Assembly (NCBI RefSeq): GCF_005144585.1
Contig: NZ_SSMQ01000005.1
Location: 235,262 to 299,261, forward strand
Source: Polyangium fumosum
GTDB lineage: Bacteria > Myxococcota_A > Polyangia > Polyangiales > Polyangiaceae
Direction: 5' to 3'
DNA: 64,000 nt
Positions 7,983-16,177 of this stretch are shown one piece after another. Within the stretch, counting starts at the first letter, position 1; the number at the start of each line of letters is the position of its first letter. The position numbers and the translations under genes were made by a program. The notes under the pieces are model-generated. The model saw nothing but the letters and a program-made list of their open reading frames with translations. It made no database searches and was not told where the DNA came from.

Positions 7983-8837
7983 ATGTCGCCCTCGCTCACG
8001 CTCCACGCCGCGGCGCGCACGCGGATGAGCACGCGCTCGTTTGCGTGCGCGCACGGCGAGAACGACGACCGATGGCGAATCGACGAGCGCCGGGGCCTCT
8101 TCCTCGTCGCGGACGCCTCGGGCCCGACGTATGGCGGTTATCACGCGCCGTTCGGCGTGGATCCCGGCCTCGCGGCCATCGCCGAGGCGCTCGACGGCGG
8201 CGACAGCGACGAGGACGGCGAGGCCCGGCTCCGGGCGGCTTTGTGGGCGGCGCATTCGATGATGCGGGCCATACATGACCGGCAGGAAGAGCTCGCCAAA
8301 GCCGTGCAGCAAACGCGCGGCGGCGATCGGCTGGATGCATCCCTCGACGCCTCGGATGCGCTGCGGGATCGCTGCCGCTGGCCCCATCGTGTCTTTTCGC
8401 ACCACGCGGCCTGGTGTACAGCGCTGTCTCGCTGGCGAGGTGATCGCGTGAGCGTCGCGCAGGTCGGCGGTTGTCGGGCGCATCGTATCCGAGGCCGCGC
8501 AATCGAGCAGCTTCTCCCCGACCATACCCTGCGCAGCCTCGTGGAGGCGCAAGGCGGTCCGATGGAGTTGCTTGAAATGCACGGCGGCATATCCACCCGA
8601 TCGCTCGGATACCTCCAGGGGCCCGAGCAAATCGACACCCGGACCGTCGAGATCGAGCCCGGGGATTGCTTCGTGGTATGCACCGATGGCCTCTGGTCCC
8701 TCCTCGACGAGGAGCGAATCCGGGACATCGTCGTCCAGAAAACCCCCTCCCCCGACAGCGTGGCCGAGGCCTTGCTCCAAGCCGTCGAGGGTCCCTCCAC
8801 GGACGACGCCACCGTCGTCGTAATCGTGGCCCGTTAG
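7983..8837 (+). CDS. PP2C-like Ser/Thr protein phosphatase, partly degenerate motifs
   Basis: A 284-aa cytosolic protein with the PPM/PP2C order of motifs: GENDDR near residue 25 (for the usual N-E-D-R), LFLVADASGP where active enzymes have DGxGG, SVAQVGGCR for the usual GDSR, FVVCTDGLW, and STDDATVVVI at the C-terminus. The later metal-site acids (TDG, DDAT) are kept, while the first Gly-rich motif is altered. It may be an active variant or a pseudo-phosphatase. The gene begins 4 bp after the preceding gene, so the two are probably co-transcribed. Its end overlaps the convergent beta-helix gene by 4 bp. Confidence 0.75.
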   Translation: MSPSLTLHAAARTRMSTRSFACAHGENDDRWRIDERRGLFLVADASGPTYGGYHAPFGVDPGLAAIAEALDGGDSDEDGEARLRAALWAAHSMMRAIHDRQEELAKAVQQTRGGDRLDASLDASDALRDRCRWPHRVFSHHAAWCTALSRWRGDRVSVAQVGGCRAHRIRGRAIEQLLPDHTLRSLVEAQGGPMELLEMHGGISTRSLGYLQGPEQIDTRTVEIEPGDCFVVCTDGLWSLLDEERIRDIVVQKTPSPDSVAEALLQAVEGPSTDDATVVVIVAR

Positions 8838-11008
8838 CCCTTCGTGTTGCCCCTGCGCCGCCGTCGCGAAAGCCCCCAGGCGAGCGCGCCGAAGGCATAA
8901 AGCCCGAGCCCCGGCCCGGCGCCATCCCCGAGCCGGCACCCACAACCGCCCTCGTCCTCGGGCGAGCCGCCTCCGCCATTGCCGCCCGCGCCAGGGCCGT
9001 CCCCGCCGCCCCCGCCCACGCCGCTCGACGAAGCCCCGGATCCGCCGTCCGGCAATCCGCCATCCGGCAGCGGCCCCACGCCTCCTCGCTCGAACGCGCC
9101 GAGATCGGGCGCCGCGCCGACCACGAATCGATCGTTGATGCCCTCGATCACCACGCCGACGTCGACGAGCCCGCTCCCCTCCACCGGCGTGAAATCGCCG
9201 CCCTCCGCGTCTTCGTATTTCGGCTCGATCTGAAACCCGTGGCTCTCGATCGTCCCCGAGGCCGCGAGCTCCGCGATGCTCGCGTATTTCACGTCGAGCC
9301 ATTTCACGAACCGCGGCGTCCCGTCGAGGATGTCCGTGAACAGATCGTCCCAGTCGAGGTCCACGGGCCCGCTCGGCGTGACGCTGCTCTCGATGACGTA
9401 GCGGTGCGAGGTCCAGATGTTGTTTCGCGTGATCAGGTTTGCAAAAGGAATCGTCGGGGCGATCGCCTGCGCCTCCGCCAGCCCCGCGGCCGGGCGGCTC
9501 GTCGTGTGATACACGAGCATGAACCCTTGTGAGCCGTTGTTCACCTTGAGCGCGTGCTCCTTGAAGCCGTCGATCACATTGCGCACCACGAACAGCGGGC
9601 CGACCTCGATCGGCGCGAGCGAGACGCCGTTGAGCACCCCGCGCATGTGGTTGTTCCAGAAACGGACGTTCACGCAGGCGCCCTCGGGTTCGAGCCCGTC
9701 ATCGCCGTGCTCGACGAGCACGTTCTCGTACACGTCCGTGTCCGGGGTGATCGTCTCCGAGGCGTCGTCGAAGCTGCCGACGTACACCCCATTGAAGGTG
9801 CCGGTGAGCTGGTTTCGCCGGACGACGTTCGCGCCGCCGCCCGTGATGCTGATGGCGCTCGCCTCGGGCGTATGGTTTTTGACGGAGCTCCAGGGCCACG
9901 ACCAGATGCTCGTGTCGCGGACGACGTTGTCCTCGATGACGTTCTCCGCCGCGAGGGGCCTGCGCACCCGGACGCCGCCGTTCATGTGGTGGATGTTGTT
10001 CCTCCGGATCCACGCGCGCGCCGTGTCGCGCACGTCGATGCCCGCTCCCTCGGCGTCGGCGCCGAGATGACGGATCTCGAAGCCCTCGACGACGACGTCG
10101 GTCACGGTGTCGAGCAGAATGCCGACATTCCGGATGGCCACGTGAACCACATGCCCGGCCGGGGATCCGCCGTCGGGCAGCTTCACGTAAATCCGCCCTG
10201 CGGCGGCGTCCACGTAAAAGCCGCCGGCGAGGCCCGCGGCGGCTGATTGCAGATCCGCGAGGGAGCTGTAATCGTAGAGGCGCGTATCATCCACGGCGAC
10301 ATACTGGGACGCGCCGGAGAACGGCGCCGAGTAGATCCCATTGCCTTCCGATTGAAAGACCGACCCATCCTCGAGCGCAGGATCCGAGCCGTCGACGATC
10401 GCGCCCGGCGCGGCGACGAACCAGACCGGGTTTCCCGCGGCGCCACCGTGATTGCCCGCGACCGTCACGGTCTCGCGATAGACGCCCGCCGCGACGTGCA
10501 CGACCGTCCCCGGCCCGGCCGCGGCCGCAGCCGCGCCGATGCTCTTGAAGGGCGAGGCTTGCGAGCCGTCGTTTCCATCCGAGCCATTCTTCGCATCGAC
10601 ATGAAGCTGCTTGCTCCCCTGCGGTGGAGGCGCGTCGTCGCGCGTGCGGATCGTCCCCGTCGCCTCCTGGGGCCCGCCGTTGTCGGGATCGTCGAGCGTG
10701 ACGCGCACCTCGTATTCGGTCGCAGGCTCCAGGAACAGCGCGCTCCCTCGGCGCCCGCCGGGCGTGCGGAGGAGCGGATGACCGGGGGTGAAGCTCGCAT
10801 CCCCGGCCTTGCGGAACGCGAGCTTGACGGTGGCATCCCCATCGTCATCCCCCGTGACCGCGGCCGTGACGCCCACGGCGTGAATCGTGGGCCGGAGCGT
10901 GAGGCTCCCGAGCGTCGACGTATCCGCGGCACGGGCGGAGCCGGCGCTCCCGACGACGAACAGAAACAGGGAAGAGGCGAGAATCTGGCGTAGAGGGGAT
11001 CGAAGCAT
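8834..11008 (-). CDS. Right-handed beta-helix surface protein with MYXO-CTERM tail
   Basis: A 724-aa exported protein from ATG 11008, opening with a signal peptide (ILASSLFLFVVGSAGSARA). A Fibronectin-like N-terminal part (VRVTLDDPDNGG) precedes KQLHVDAKNGSDGNDGSQASPFKS, the usual lead-in to pectate-lyase-type parallel beta-helix proteins. Many short beta-helix coils follow (IRRNNIHHMNGGVRV, VIEDNVVRD, VYENVLVEHGDDG). The C-terminus has a Gly/Ser linker, GGCGCRLGDG, a hydrophobic helix and RRRRR, which is the MYXO-CTERM sorting signal handled by myxosortase. Family knowledge suggests a polysaccharide-binding or -cleaving surface protein. No catalytic residues could be assigned. Confidence 0.85.
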   Translation of the reverse strand: MLRSPLRQILASSLFLFVVGSAGSARAADTSTLGSLTLRPTIHAVGVTAAVTGDDDGDATVKLAFRKAGDASFTPGHPLLRTPGGRRGSALFLEPATEYEVRVTLDDPDNGGPQEATGTIRTRDDAPPPQGSKQLHVDAKNGSDGNDGSQASPFKSIGAAAAAAGPGTVVHVAAGVYRETVTVAGNHGGAAGNPVWFVAAPGAIVDGSDPALEDGSVFQSEGNGIYSAPFSGASQYVAVDDTRLYDYSSLADLQSAAAGLAGGFYVDAAAGRIYVKLPDGGSPAGHVVHVAIRNVGILLDTVTDVVVEGFEIRHLGADAEGAGIDVRDTARAWIRRNNIHHMNGGVRVRRPLAAENVIEDNVVRDTSIWSWPWSSVKNHTPEASAISITGGGANVVRRNQLTGTFNGVYVGSFDDASETITPDTDVYENVLVEHGDDGLEPEGACVNVRFWNNHMRGVLNGVSLAPIEVGPLFVVRNVIDGFKEHALKVNNGSQGFMLVYHTTSRPAAGLAEAQAIAPTIPFANLITRNNIWTSHRYVIESSVTPSGPVDLDWDDLFTDILDGTPRFVKWLDVKYASIAELAASGTIESHGFQIEPKYEDAEGGDFTPVEGSGLVDVGVVIEGINDRFVVGAAPDLGAFERGGVGPLPDGGLPDGGSGASSSGVGGGGGDGPGAGGNGGGGSPEDEGGCGCRLGDGAGPGLGLYAFGALAWGLSRRRRRGNTKG

Positions 11009-11158
11009 GGGCCGGAATCCTACGCGCAACCGGGACGGAGCGAAAAGAGAATTTCGCAGTACGTTCCGGGCACACCTCAAAAAAGCGGGAATTCCCGCAT
11101 TGCGGTCCACGCGCAGGCCGGGTATGAGCCAAAGAACGACGGAAAAGGAGACCACGCC

Positions 11159-11614
11159 ATGACGAATGCAATGCCCGCCATGAACATGCCGATGCCGATG
11201 ATGCCCTCGTCCATGCCCATGATGGGCTCACCCATGCAGGGTATGCCCATGATGAACATGATGCCCGGGATGCCCGGCATGATGCCCGGCATGATGGGCA
11301 TGATGCCCAACATGATGCCCGGCATGATGGGCATGGGCATGGGCATGATGCCCGGCATGATGAACATGATGCCCATGATGGGCATGATGCCCGGCATGAT
11401 GGGTATGGGCATGATGCCCGTGACGTGTCGTATGACCTATGAAATGACGAAGGACGGAATCACCTGCAAATTGACCCCGGGCGAGGGCATCTCGCTGGAC
11501 ATGATGAAAGAGCGCTGCGAGGCCATGGCCCGCATGATGTCCGCCGGCATGCCCATGATGATGATGTGCGGCGGGATGCCGATGATGATGTGTATGCCGA
11601 GCCCGACGAAGTAA
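11159..11614 (+). CDS. Extremely methionine-rich protein (MPGMM repeats) with conserved-looking Cys tail
   Basis: A 151-aa protein with 61 Met residues (40%), counted from the translation. Residues 1-87 are almost only Met, Pro, Gly and Asn in MPGMMGMM-type repeats. The C-terminal third is an ordinary small domain with spaced cysteines (VTCRMTYEMTKDGITCKL, MMKERCEAMARM) and ends in MMMMCGGMPMMMC. It starts at ATG 11159 behind AAGGAG. There is no signal peptide or membrane helix of normal composition. Met/Cys clustering suggests soft-metal (copper or silver) binding or an oxidant sink; this is inference. The opposite strand is also open here, but it is the antisense of the same repeat. Confidence 0.75.
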   Translation: MTNAMPAMNMPMPMMPSSMPMMGSPMQGMPMMNMMPGMPGMMPGMMGMMPNMMPGMMGMGMGMMPGMMNMMPMMGMMPGMMGMGMMPVTCRMTYEMTKDGITCKLTPGEGISLDMMKERCEAMARMMSAGMPMMMMCGGMPMMMCMPSPTK

Positions 11615-11638
11615 CCCGCGCGGCGGGTCACTTCCAGG

Positions 11639-11785
11639 TCACATCGCGGGCCAGACGGGCACCCAGAACCAGACGGGCACCCAGACGAGCAGGACCGGCG
11701 CCGACGTCGGCTTCTGGCGCTGCTCGTCTGCGCGCTTCCTTCGCACCTCGTCGAGATCGATCACACGAGCGCTGTGCTGGTTCAT
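11639..11785 (-). CDS. 48-aa microprotein with WVPVW repeat
   Basis: A small frame starting at ATG 11785, seven bases after a GGAGGG ribosome binding site. A basic/acidic first half (IDLDEVRRKRADEQRQ) is followed by a short Trp/Val/Pro tail in which VWVPVW is nearly repeated, with stop at 11639. Its upstream region contains inverted repeats that could be an operator. A longer in-frame extension to 12016 has Ser/Arg-rich shadow composition and is not favoured. The function is unknown; the tail could insert in or lie on a membrane. Confidence 0.55.
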   Translation of the reverse strand: MNQHSARVIDLDEVRRKRADEQRQKPTSAPVLLVWVPVWFWVPVWPAM

Positions 11786-11810
11786 CGGACGACCCTCCAA
11801 CAAAGCGTGA

Positions 11811-11840
11811 CGACGTCCAAGATAACGGACGTCGTCCGTT
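11811..11840. promoter_or_regulatory. Nested inverted repeats upstream of the WVPVW microprotein
   Basis: AACGGACG-T-CGTCCGTT (11824-11840) is a perfect 17-bp dyad. It also overlaps a second pair, CGACGTCC (11811-11818) with GGACGTCG (11827-11834). The pair lies 26-55 bp upstream of the microprotein start, where an operator or promoter would be expected. No cognate regulator is adjacent. Confidence 0.45.
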
Positions 11841-11879
11841 CGATCAAGTCCCACGGAAGATCTAGCCCCGAAGCCGAGC

Positions 11880-12017
11880 TCATCCGAGGCCGAGCTGCTT
11901 TTCCAGCGCATCCACGGTGTTCTTCGCGTCGAGGAGCGAGGAGGTTCGCGCTTCTCGGTAGAGCCGGATCGCCTCGGACTTGTTGCCGGCGCGCAGCGCC
12001 TCGGGATCGCCGCCAAA
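11880..12017 (-). pseudogene. Start-less L7/L12-like C-terminal domain frame
   Basis: On the minus strand this frame reads FGGDPEALRAGNKSEAIRL and continues through a YREARTSSLLDAKNTVDAL segment to KQLGLG and a stop at 11880. The pattern (EAIxLYREA, then LLDAKNxVDALE) is that of the ribosomal L7/L12 C-terminal fold, which also occurs as stand-alone small proteins in myxobacteria. The frame is open back to about 12086 but offers no ATG, GTG or TTG. An ATG at 12064 is in another frame and would need a one-base shift to join it. It is either a decayed gene, a gene with an indel, or one using a rare start. It overlaps nothing coding except the first bases of the divergent VWA gene. Confidence 0.4.
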
Positions 12018-12062
12018 TCTTACGGGGACTTCGCGCGTCTTAGGCGGTCTCCGGAGTCTGCC

Positions 12063-13496
12063 ATGAGAGATCTCGCGTTTCGCACGTCAATCCCCCTCCT
12101 CCTCGTCGCCGCCGTCCTCTTCATCCTCGGCTGCGGGCCGGCCGCGTCGCCTACGGGCGCGCGGGACCCGAATGCCGTCCGCGTGGAGGCGCTCCTCGGT
12201 TCGCCCATGCTCCTCGCGAATGGGGACAGCACGGTCTACGCCGTGCTTCGTATCTCCACGGCCGCGCGTCCCGCGCGCGAGCGTGGCCCCGTGAACGTCG
12301 CGCTCGCCATCGACACCTCGGGCTCGATGGAGGGCGAAGCCATCGTGGCCGCGCGCCGCGCGAGCCTCCAGGTGATCGACGCGCTGAAGGACGGCGATCG
12401 GCTCGCGGTCATCGTGTTTCATTCGAAGGCCGAGGTGCTCGTCCCGTCGACCGAGCTCGACGCCGAGGTGCGCGAAGACGCGCGGAAGCGCATCGCGGCC
12501 ATGGAGGCGCGCGGCACGACCGAAATGGCGGACGGGCTCCAGACCGCGCTCGACCAAGTGCTCGCGAATTACAACCCGAATGGCGTGAACCGCGTCGTGC
12601 TCCTCGGCGACGGAATCCCGAACCAGGCGGCGAACCTCGAATACACCGCGAAGCGCGCGGCCGACCGCGGCGTCGCGGTCACGACCCTCGGGCTCGGGCT
12701 CGATTACGACGAGACGCTCATGGGGAAACTCGCGGACCTCTCCGGCGGGCGATACAGCTACATCGAGAGCGCAGACAAACTTGCCGGCTTCTTCCGGGAG
12801 GAGCTCGAACGCCTCGACACGGTGTACGGCCGCCAGGCCTCCGTGACGCTGACCCCCGGCCCCGGCGTGCGGATCGACGCGATCGTTGGCACGGAAATGA
12901 TGTCGCCGGCCGGCGCCGCGTACATGCCGCTCGGCGACATCGTGCGTGGCGACACCCGCGACGTCGTCGTTCGAATGACGGTGACGCCTCGCAAGGCGAA
13001 TGTGCCGATCGAGCTGCTCGACGCGGTGATCACCTTCGACGACGCGCTCGAGCAGGCCGGCCGCCTCGAACGCCGCCTCTACTTCGGCGCGCGGACGACG
13101 CTCGACGAGGGCGAGGTCGCGAAGGCGAAAAACCCCGCGGTCGACCTCTCGGCCGCGCTCGCCGAGGCGTCCGCGACGACGCTCCAGGCGCTCGAGTTCG
13201 GCAAGCAGGGCTCGTACGTGCACGCGCGTGGGCTTCTCGAAAAAGGCGCCGCGGCGGCGCTCGCGCAATCGAAGCGCACGCCGAGCGCCGAACTCGAAAA
13301 ACTCGCAACGAACATGACGTCCGTGGCCAAGGACATGCCGGAGGTCGATCGCCCGGCCCCTCCGTCGGCCTCGCCCTCGGGCGGCGAGTACGAATTCTCG
13401 GACGACACGATGGCCACCCCCATGCCCTCAGAATCACCGTCCGTCGTTCGCAATCGCAAAGAGGTGCACCAGAAGGCGGTCAAGGCTCTCCATTGA
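12063..13496 (+). CDS. VWA-domain lipoprotein
   Basis: A 477-aa exported lipoprotein: a hydrophobic signal ends in the lipobox LGC with the lipidated Cys at 24. Residues 77-255 form a von Willebrand factor A domain with an intact metal-ion-dependent adhesion site, DTSGS at 84-88, and the supporting Thr in ARGTTEMADGL. The C-terminal part looks like the beta/helical region of YfbK-like VWA proteins, then a Pro/Ser-rich tail. VWA domains bind protein ligands through a divalent cation. The gene stands alone and its partner is unknown. Confidence 0.85.
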   Translation: MRDLAFRTSIPLLLVAAVLFILGCGPAASPTGARDPNAVRVEALLGSPMLLANGDSTVYAVLRISTAARPARERGPVNVALAIDTSGSMEGEAIVAARRASLQVIDALKDGDRLAVIVFHSKAEVLVPSTELDAEVREDARKRIAAMEARGTTEMADGLQTALDQVLANYNPNGVNRVVLLGDGIPNQAANLEYTAKRAADRGVAVTTLGLGLDYDETLMGKLADLSGGRYSYIESADKLAGFFREELERLDTVYGRQASVTLTPGPGVRIDAIVGTEMMSPAGAAYMPLGDIVRGDTRDVVVRMTVTPRKANVPIELLDAVITFDDALEQAGRLERRLYFGARTTLDEGEVAKAKNPAVDLSAALAEASATTLQALEFGKQGSYVHARGLLEKGAAAALAQSKRTPSAELEKLATNMTSVAKDMPEVDRPAPPSASPSGGEYEFSDDTMATPMPSESPSVVRNRKEVHQKAVKALH

Positions 13497-13563
13497 TAGA
13501 TCGCGGGGTGGACGAGGACTTTCGCTTGTCGGCGGGCCGAGGCTCGCGCTACCATCCGCGGCC

Positions 13564-14352
13564 ATGCCCATCGAGCTCGACGGTTTCAAGCGCGGATCCT
13601 TCACCCACGACGGCGCCGAACGGGACGTCTACCGCCGCGGCAGCGGGCCCGGCGTCGTCGTCATGAGCGAGATTCCCGGCATCACGCCCCAGGTCATTCG
13701 TTTCGCCGAGCGCGTCGCCGCCGAGGGATTCACGGTCTTCATGCCGCAGCTCTTTGGCACGCCCGGAAAGCCGTTCAGCACCGCCTACGCGGCCTCCCAG
13801 CTCGCGCGCGCGTGCATCTCGCGCGAGTTCGCGGTGCTCGCCGCGAATGAATCGAGCCCCCTCGTCGATTGGCTGCGCGCGCTCTGCCGTCACGTGCACG
13901 CCGAGCTCGGCGGCAAGGGCGTCGGCGCGATCGGCATGTGCATCACCGGCAATTTCGCGCTCGCGCTCATGGTCGATCCGGCGGTCGCGGCGCCCGTGCT
14001 CAGCCAGCCGTCGCTCCCGCTCGGCCTCGGCGCGGCGCGCCGCGCGGGCATGCACATCTCGGAGCGTGACCTCGCCGCCGTGAAGGAGCGATGCGCGTCC
14101 GGCGCGCAGGTCCTCGCCATGCGATTCACGCACGACCCTCTTTGCCCGGGCGAGCGCTTCGTGTCCCTTCGCAAGGAGCTCGGCCCCGCGCTCGAATCCA
14201 TTGAAATCGACTCGGGCCCGGGCAACACCTGGGGCATCCAGCGGCTCGCCCATTCGGTCGTGACGAACGACCTCGTCGACGAGGCCGGTCACCCCACGCG
14301 ACAGGCGCTCGACCGCGTGCTCGCCTTCTTCGGCGAGCGCCTGCGCGGGTAA
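13564..14352 (+). CDS. Dienelactone hydrolase family protein
   Basis: A 262-aa alpha/beta hydrolase of the dienelactone hydrolase type. The nucleophile elbow is GMCITG with Cys126, as in true dienelactone hydrolases that use Cys rather than Ser. The typical N-terminal stretch (VVVMSEIPGITPQVIRFAERVAAEGF) and a later acidic residue and His (THDPLCPGERF, LAHSVVTND) complete a plausible triad. No aromatic-degradation genes lie nearby, so the substrate is open. It converges with the DUF2330 gene, with only 3 bp between the stops. Confidence 0.85.
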   Translation: MPIELDGFKRGSFTHDGAERDVYRRGSGPGVVVMSEIPGITPQVIRFAERVAAEGFTVFMPQLFGTPGKPFSTAYAASQLARACISREFAVLAANESSPLVDWLRALCRHVHAELGGKGVGAIGMCITGNFALALMVDPAVAAPVLSQPSLPLGLGAARRAGMHISERDLAAVKERCASGAQVLAMRFTHDPLCPGERFVSLRKELGPALESIEIDSGPGNTWGIQRLAHSVVTNDLVDEAGHPTRQALDRVLAFFGERLRG

Positions 14353-14355
14353 CCT

Positions 14356-16062
14356 TCAACGCCCCGTTCGCCGCCGGACGAGCCGCAGCGCGACGAAACC
14401 CATTACCACGACCACCCCAGCGCCGACGGGCCCCGGCTCGTCGCCCGCTTCGCCCACGCGACACCCCGCGCATCCGCCCTGCGGCGGCGCGGGCGGCGGC
14501 CCGGATGCATTCGTGTCGGTCGGCGCCGGGGACGCGGAGCCCGCGGGCAGCGGGGTCGTCTCGGGGGCCGCTGCATACATCGCCGGCGCGGGCACGAGCG
14601 GACCGCTGTCGATACGCGTCTCGCTCTCGTCGCGCTGGACGAGGGCGGCGAGCTCGACCCCGCCGCGCTTCGCGAACGCGAGCTTTTGCGCGGCCTCCGT
14701 GCCCTTGTGCGCCACGCCGCCCGGCGGCCCGCCCCAGATCCCGCGCCGCGGATTCGGACACGTGACGGCTCCGGTCCACGCGTGCCGGATCGCATAACGT
14801 CCCTGGAAGTTGTTGATGCCGCTCTGCACCGCGCCGGTCTCGAGCTTCGCTCCATCGGTCAGGAATTCGCGGCCGCCGACGATGGGCGGCGCCGCCCGAA
14901 ACACGAGGTCCTCCCCCAGCCCGTCCTTGCCATATCGCAAATGCAGGCGCGTCAGGACGAACCCGCTCCCTCCACGCCAGCGCGGCATCGGCCTCGGCAT
15001 GGGCGCGGGACCCACCGCCGGAGCGCCGGGGGACGGCCCCGCGACCTGCTGCGCCTCGCCGATCGCGTCCGCGCCGAGCGTCGCCAGATCCGAGCCGTCG
15101 AGCGTGGGCCCGGGACAAGGATCACACGACCCCGCGTCCCACGCATACTCGGTGATCGCTGCCTTTGGCTGCCGCGCGAGCGTGCGGTCGAAGAGCGCCG
15201 CGTAAAACGCGCCGAAATCGTTCCGGACCTTGTCCTTGACGTCGAGGTTCGTCGGAATGGCGACGTTCGGATAGTTCGCCGTCTCGTACCGCTGCCCGCG
15301 CGCGAGGATGTGGACGATGAGGTCCTGCGTCCCCCCGGAGTTCACGAGCCCGAGCCGCACGGGCAGGGCGAACGTCTCGCTATCGTAATGAAACCGGAGC
15401 GGCGAGAGCATCGCCTGCCCATTCTCGAAGCGCACCTTCTTCGTGTCGACCTTGGCCACGAAGAACTTGCTGCCGCCCTGCACATAAGGGCGGAGCAAGG
15501 GCTCGGCGCCCGCGGGAATCTTGTACTTCTCTTGACGGAGCCAGGTATCGAGCCCGAGCGAATCGCGCGCGCTCAGGATGACGACCTCGTACTCGCCCAC
15601 CGTGAATTGCGCCTCGATGGTCACGCCGAGGTCGGCTGCGCTCTCCCTCGCGGGCCCCGAGGACATACGCCTCACGGTGCCCGGTGCGGCCATCGGCATT
15701 GGCGGCGGCAGCGGCGCGCAAGGGTCCTGCTCCCAGTACTCGACGAGCCGCGGCGCCGCGAGTTTGTCGACCTTGTCGAACACCGCCATGGGCAAGGTCT
15801 TGACGTTCTCCTTTTGCAGCACCACGGGCACCGGGACGACCATCGCGAAGTTTTCCGGCGGCCCCTGGTAGTTGTTCTGCATCGAGAGCACCGTGCGGGT
15901 GCCCTCGCGCATCAGCACGACCATCGTAGCGTTGTTGAAGAGCTTCGTGGAATCCGCGCCTGCGACATAGAAGCCGCAAAAAGCGTCGGCGGAGGACGCG
16001 GTCGTGATCGCGGCGAGGGCGAGGGGAACGGCGAGGCCGAGGGCGCGCAGGCGGGACAACAT
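14356..16062 (-). CDS. DUF2330 family exported protein with MYXO-CTERM-like tail
   Basis: A 568-aa protein starting at ATG 16062 with a signal peptide (LGLAVPLALAAITTASSADA), then AFCGFYVAGAD, the family opening. Conserved blocks are shared with the divergent neighbour: RTVLSMQNNYQGPP, FAMVVPVPVVL, ENVKTLP, LVEYWEQDPC, SPLRFHYDS and ITEYAWDAGSCDPCP. These Cys-containing blocks define DUF2330, an uncharacterised exported family. The C-terminus has a Pro/Ala/Ser linker, GGCAGCRVGE, a hydrophobic helix and RRRTGR, resembling MYXO-CTERM. The frame extends upstream to 16179, but that part lacks signal-peptide character and would overlap the divergent promoter. Confidence 0.82.
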   Translation of the reverse strand: MLSRLRALGLAVPLALAAITTASSADAFCGFYVAGADSTKLFNNATMVVLMREGTRTVLSMQNNYQGPPENFAMVVPVPVVLQKENVKTLPMAVFDKVDKLAAPRLVEYWEQDPCAPLPPPMPMAAPGTVRRMSSGPARESAADLGVTIEAQFTVGEYEVVILSARDSLGLDTWLRQEKYKIPAGAEPLLRPYVQGGSKFFVAKVDTKKVRFENGQAMLSPLRFHYDSETFALPVRLGLVNSGGTQDLIVHILARGQRYETANYPNVAIPTNLDVKDKVRNDFGAFYAALFDRTLARQPKAAITEYAWDAGSCDPCPGPTLDGSDLATLGADAIGEAQQVAGPSPGAPAVGPAPMPRPMPRWRGGSGFVLTRLHLRYGKDGLGEDLVFRAAPPIVGGREFLTDGAKLETGAVQSGINNFQGRYAIRHAWTGAVTCPNPRRGIWGGPPGGVAHKGTEAAQKLAFAKRGGVELAALVQRDESETRIDSGPLVPAPAMYAAAPETTPLPAGSASPAPTDTNASGPPPAPPQGGCAGCRVGEAGDEPGPVGAGVVVVMGFVALRLVRRRTGR

Positions 16063-16177
16063 GAAGGCGATGTTCCCACGAGCGTTTTCCATCACGCAAG
16101 GGCAAGATCGCGGCGGGGTGGACATCACGGCGCGATTCCGGTAGCTCTGGATGTCACGACCCCCGGGAGGAAAAACC

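Noticed and set aside
5142..9302. 1386-codon antisense open frame across the SDR, antiporter and phosphatase genes
   Set aside because: Low-complexity Arg/Gly/Asp-rich translation caused by high GC content; the plus-strand genes have clear families and ribosome binding sites.
11077..11412. Antisense frame of MPIPIMPGIM repeats opposite the Met-rich gene
   Set aside because: The repeat DNA is nearly palindromic, so both strands are open; only the plus strand has a ribosome binding site and a normal C-terminal domain.
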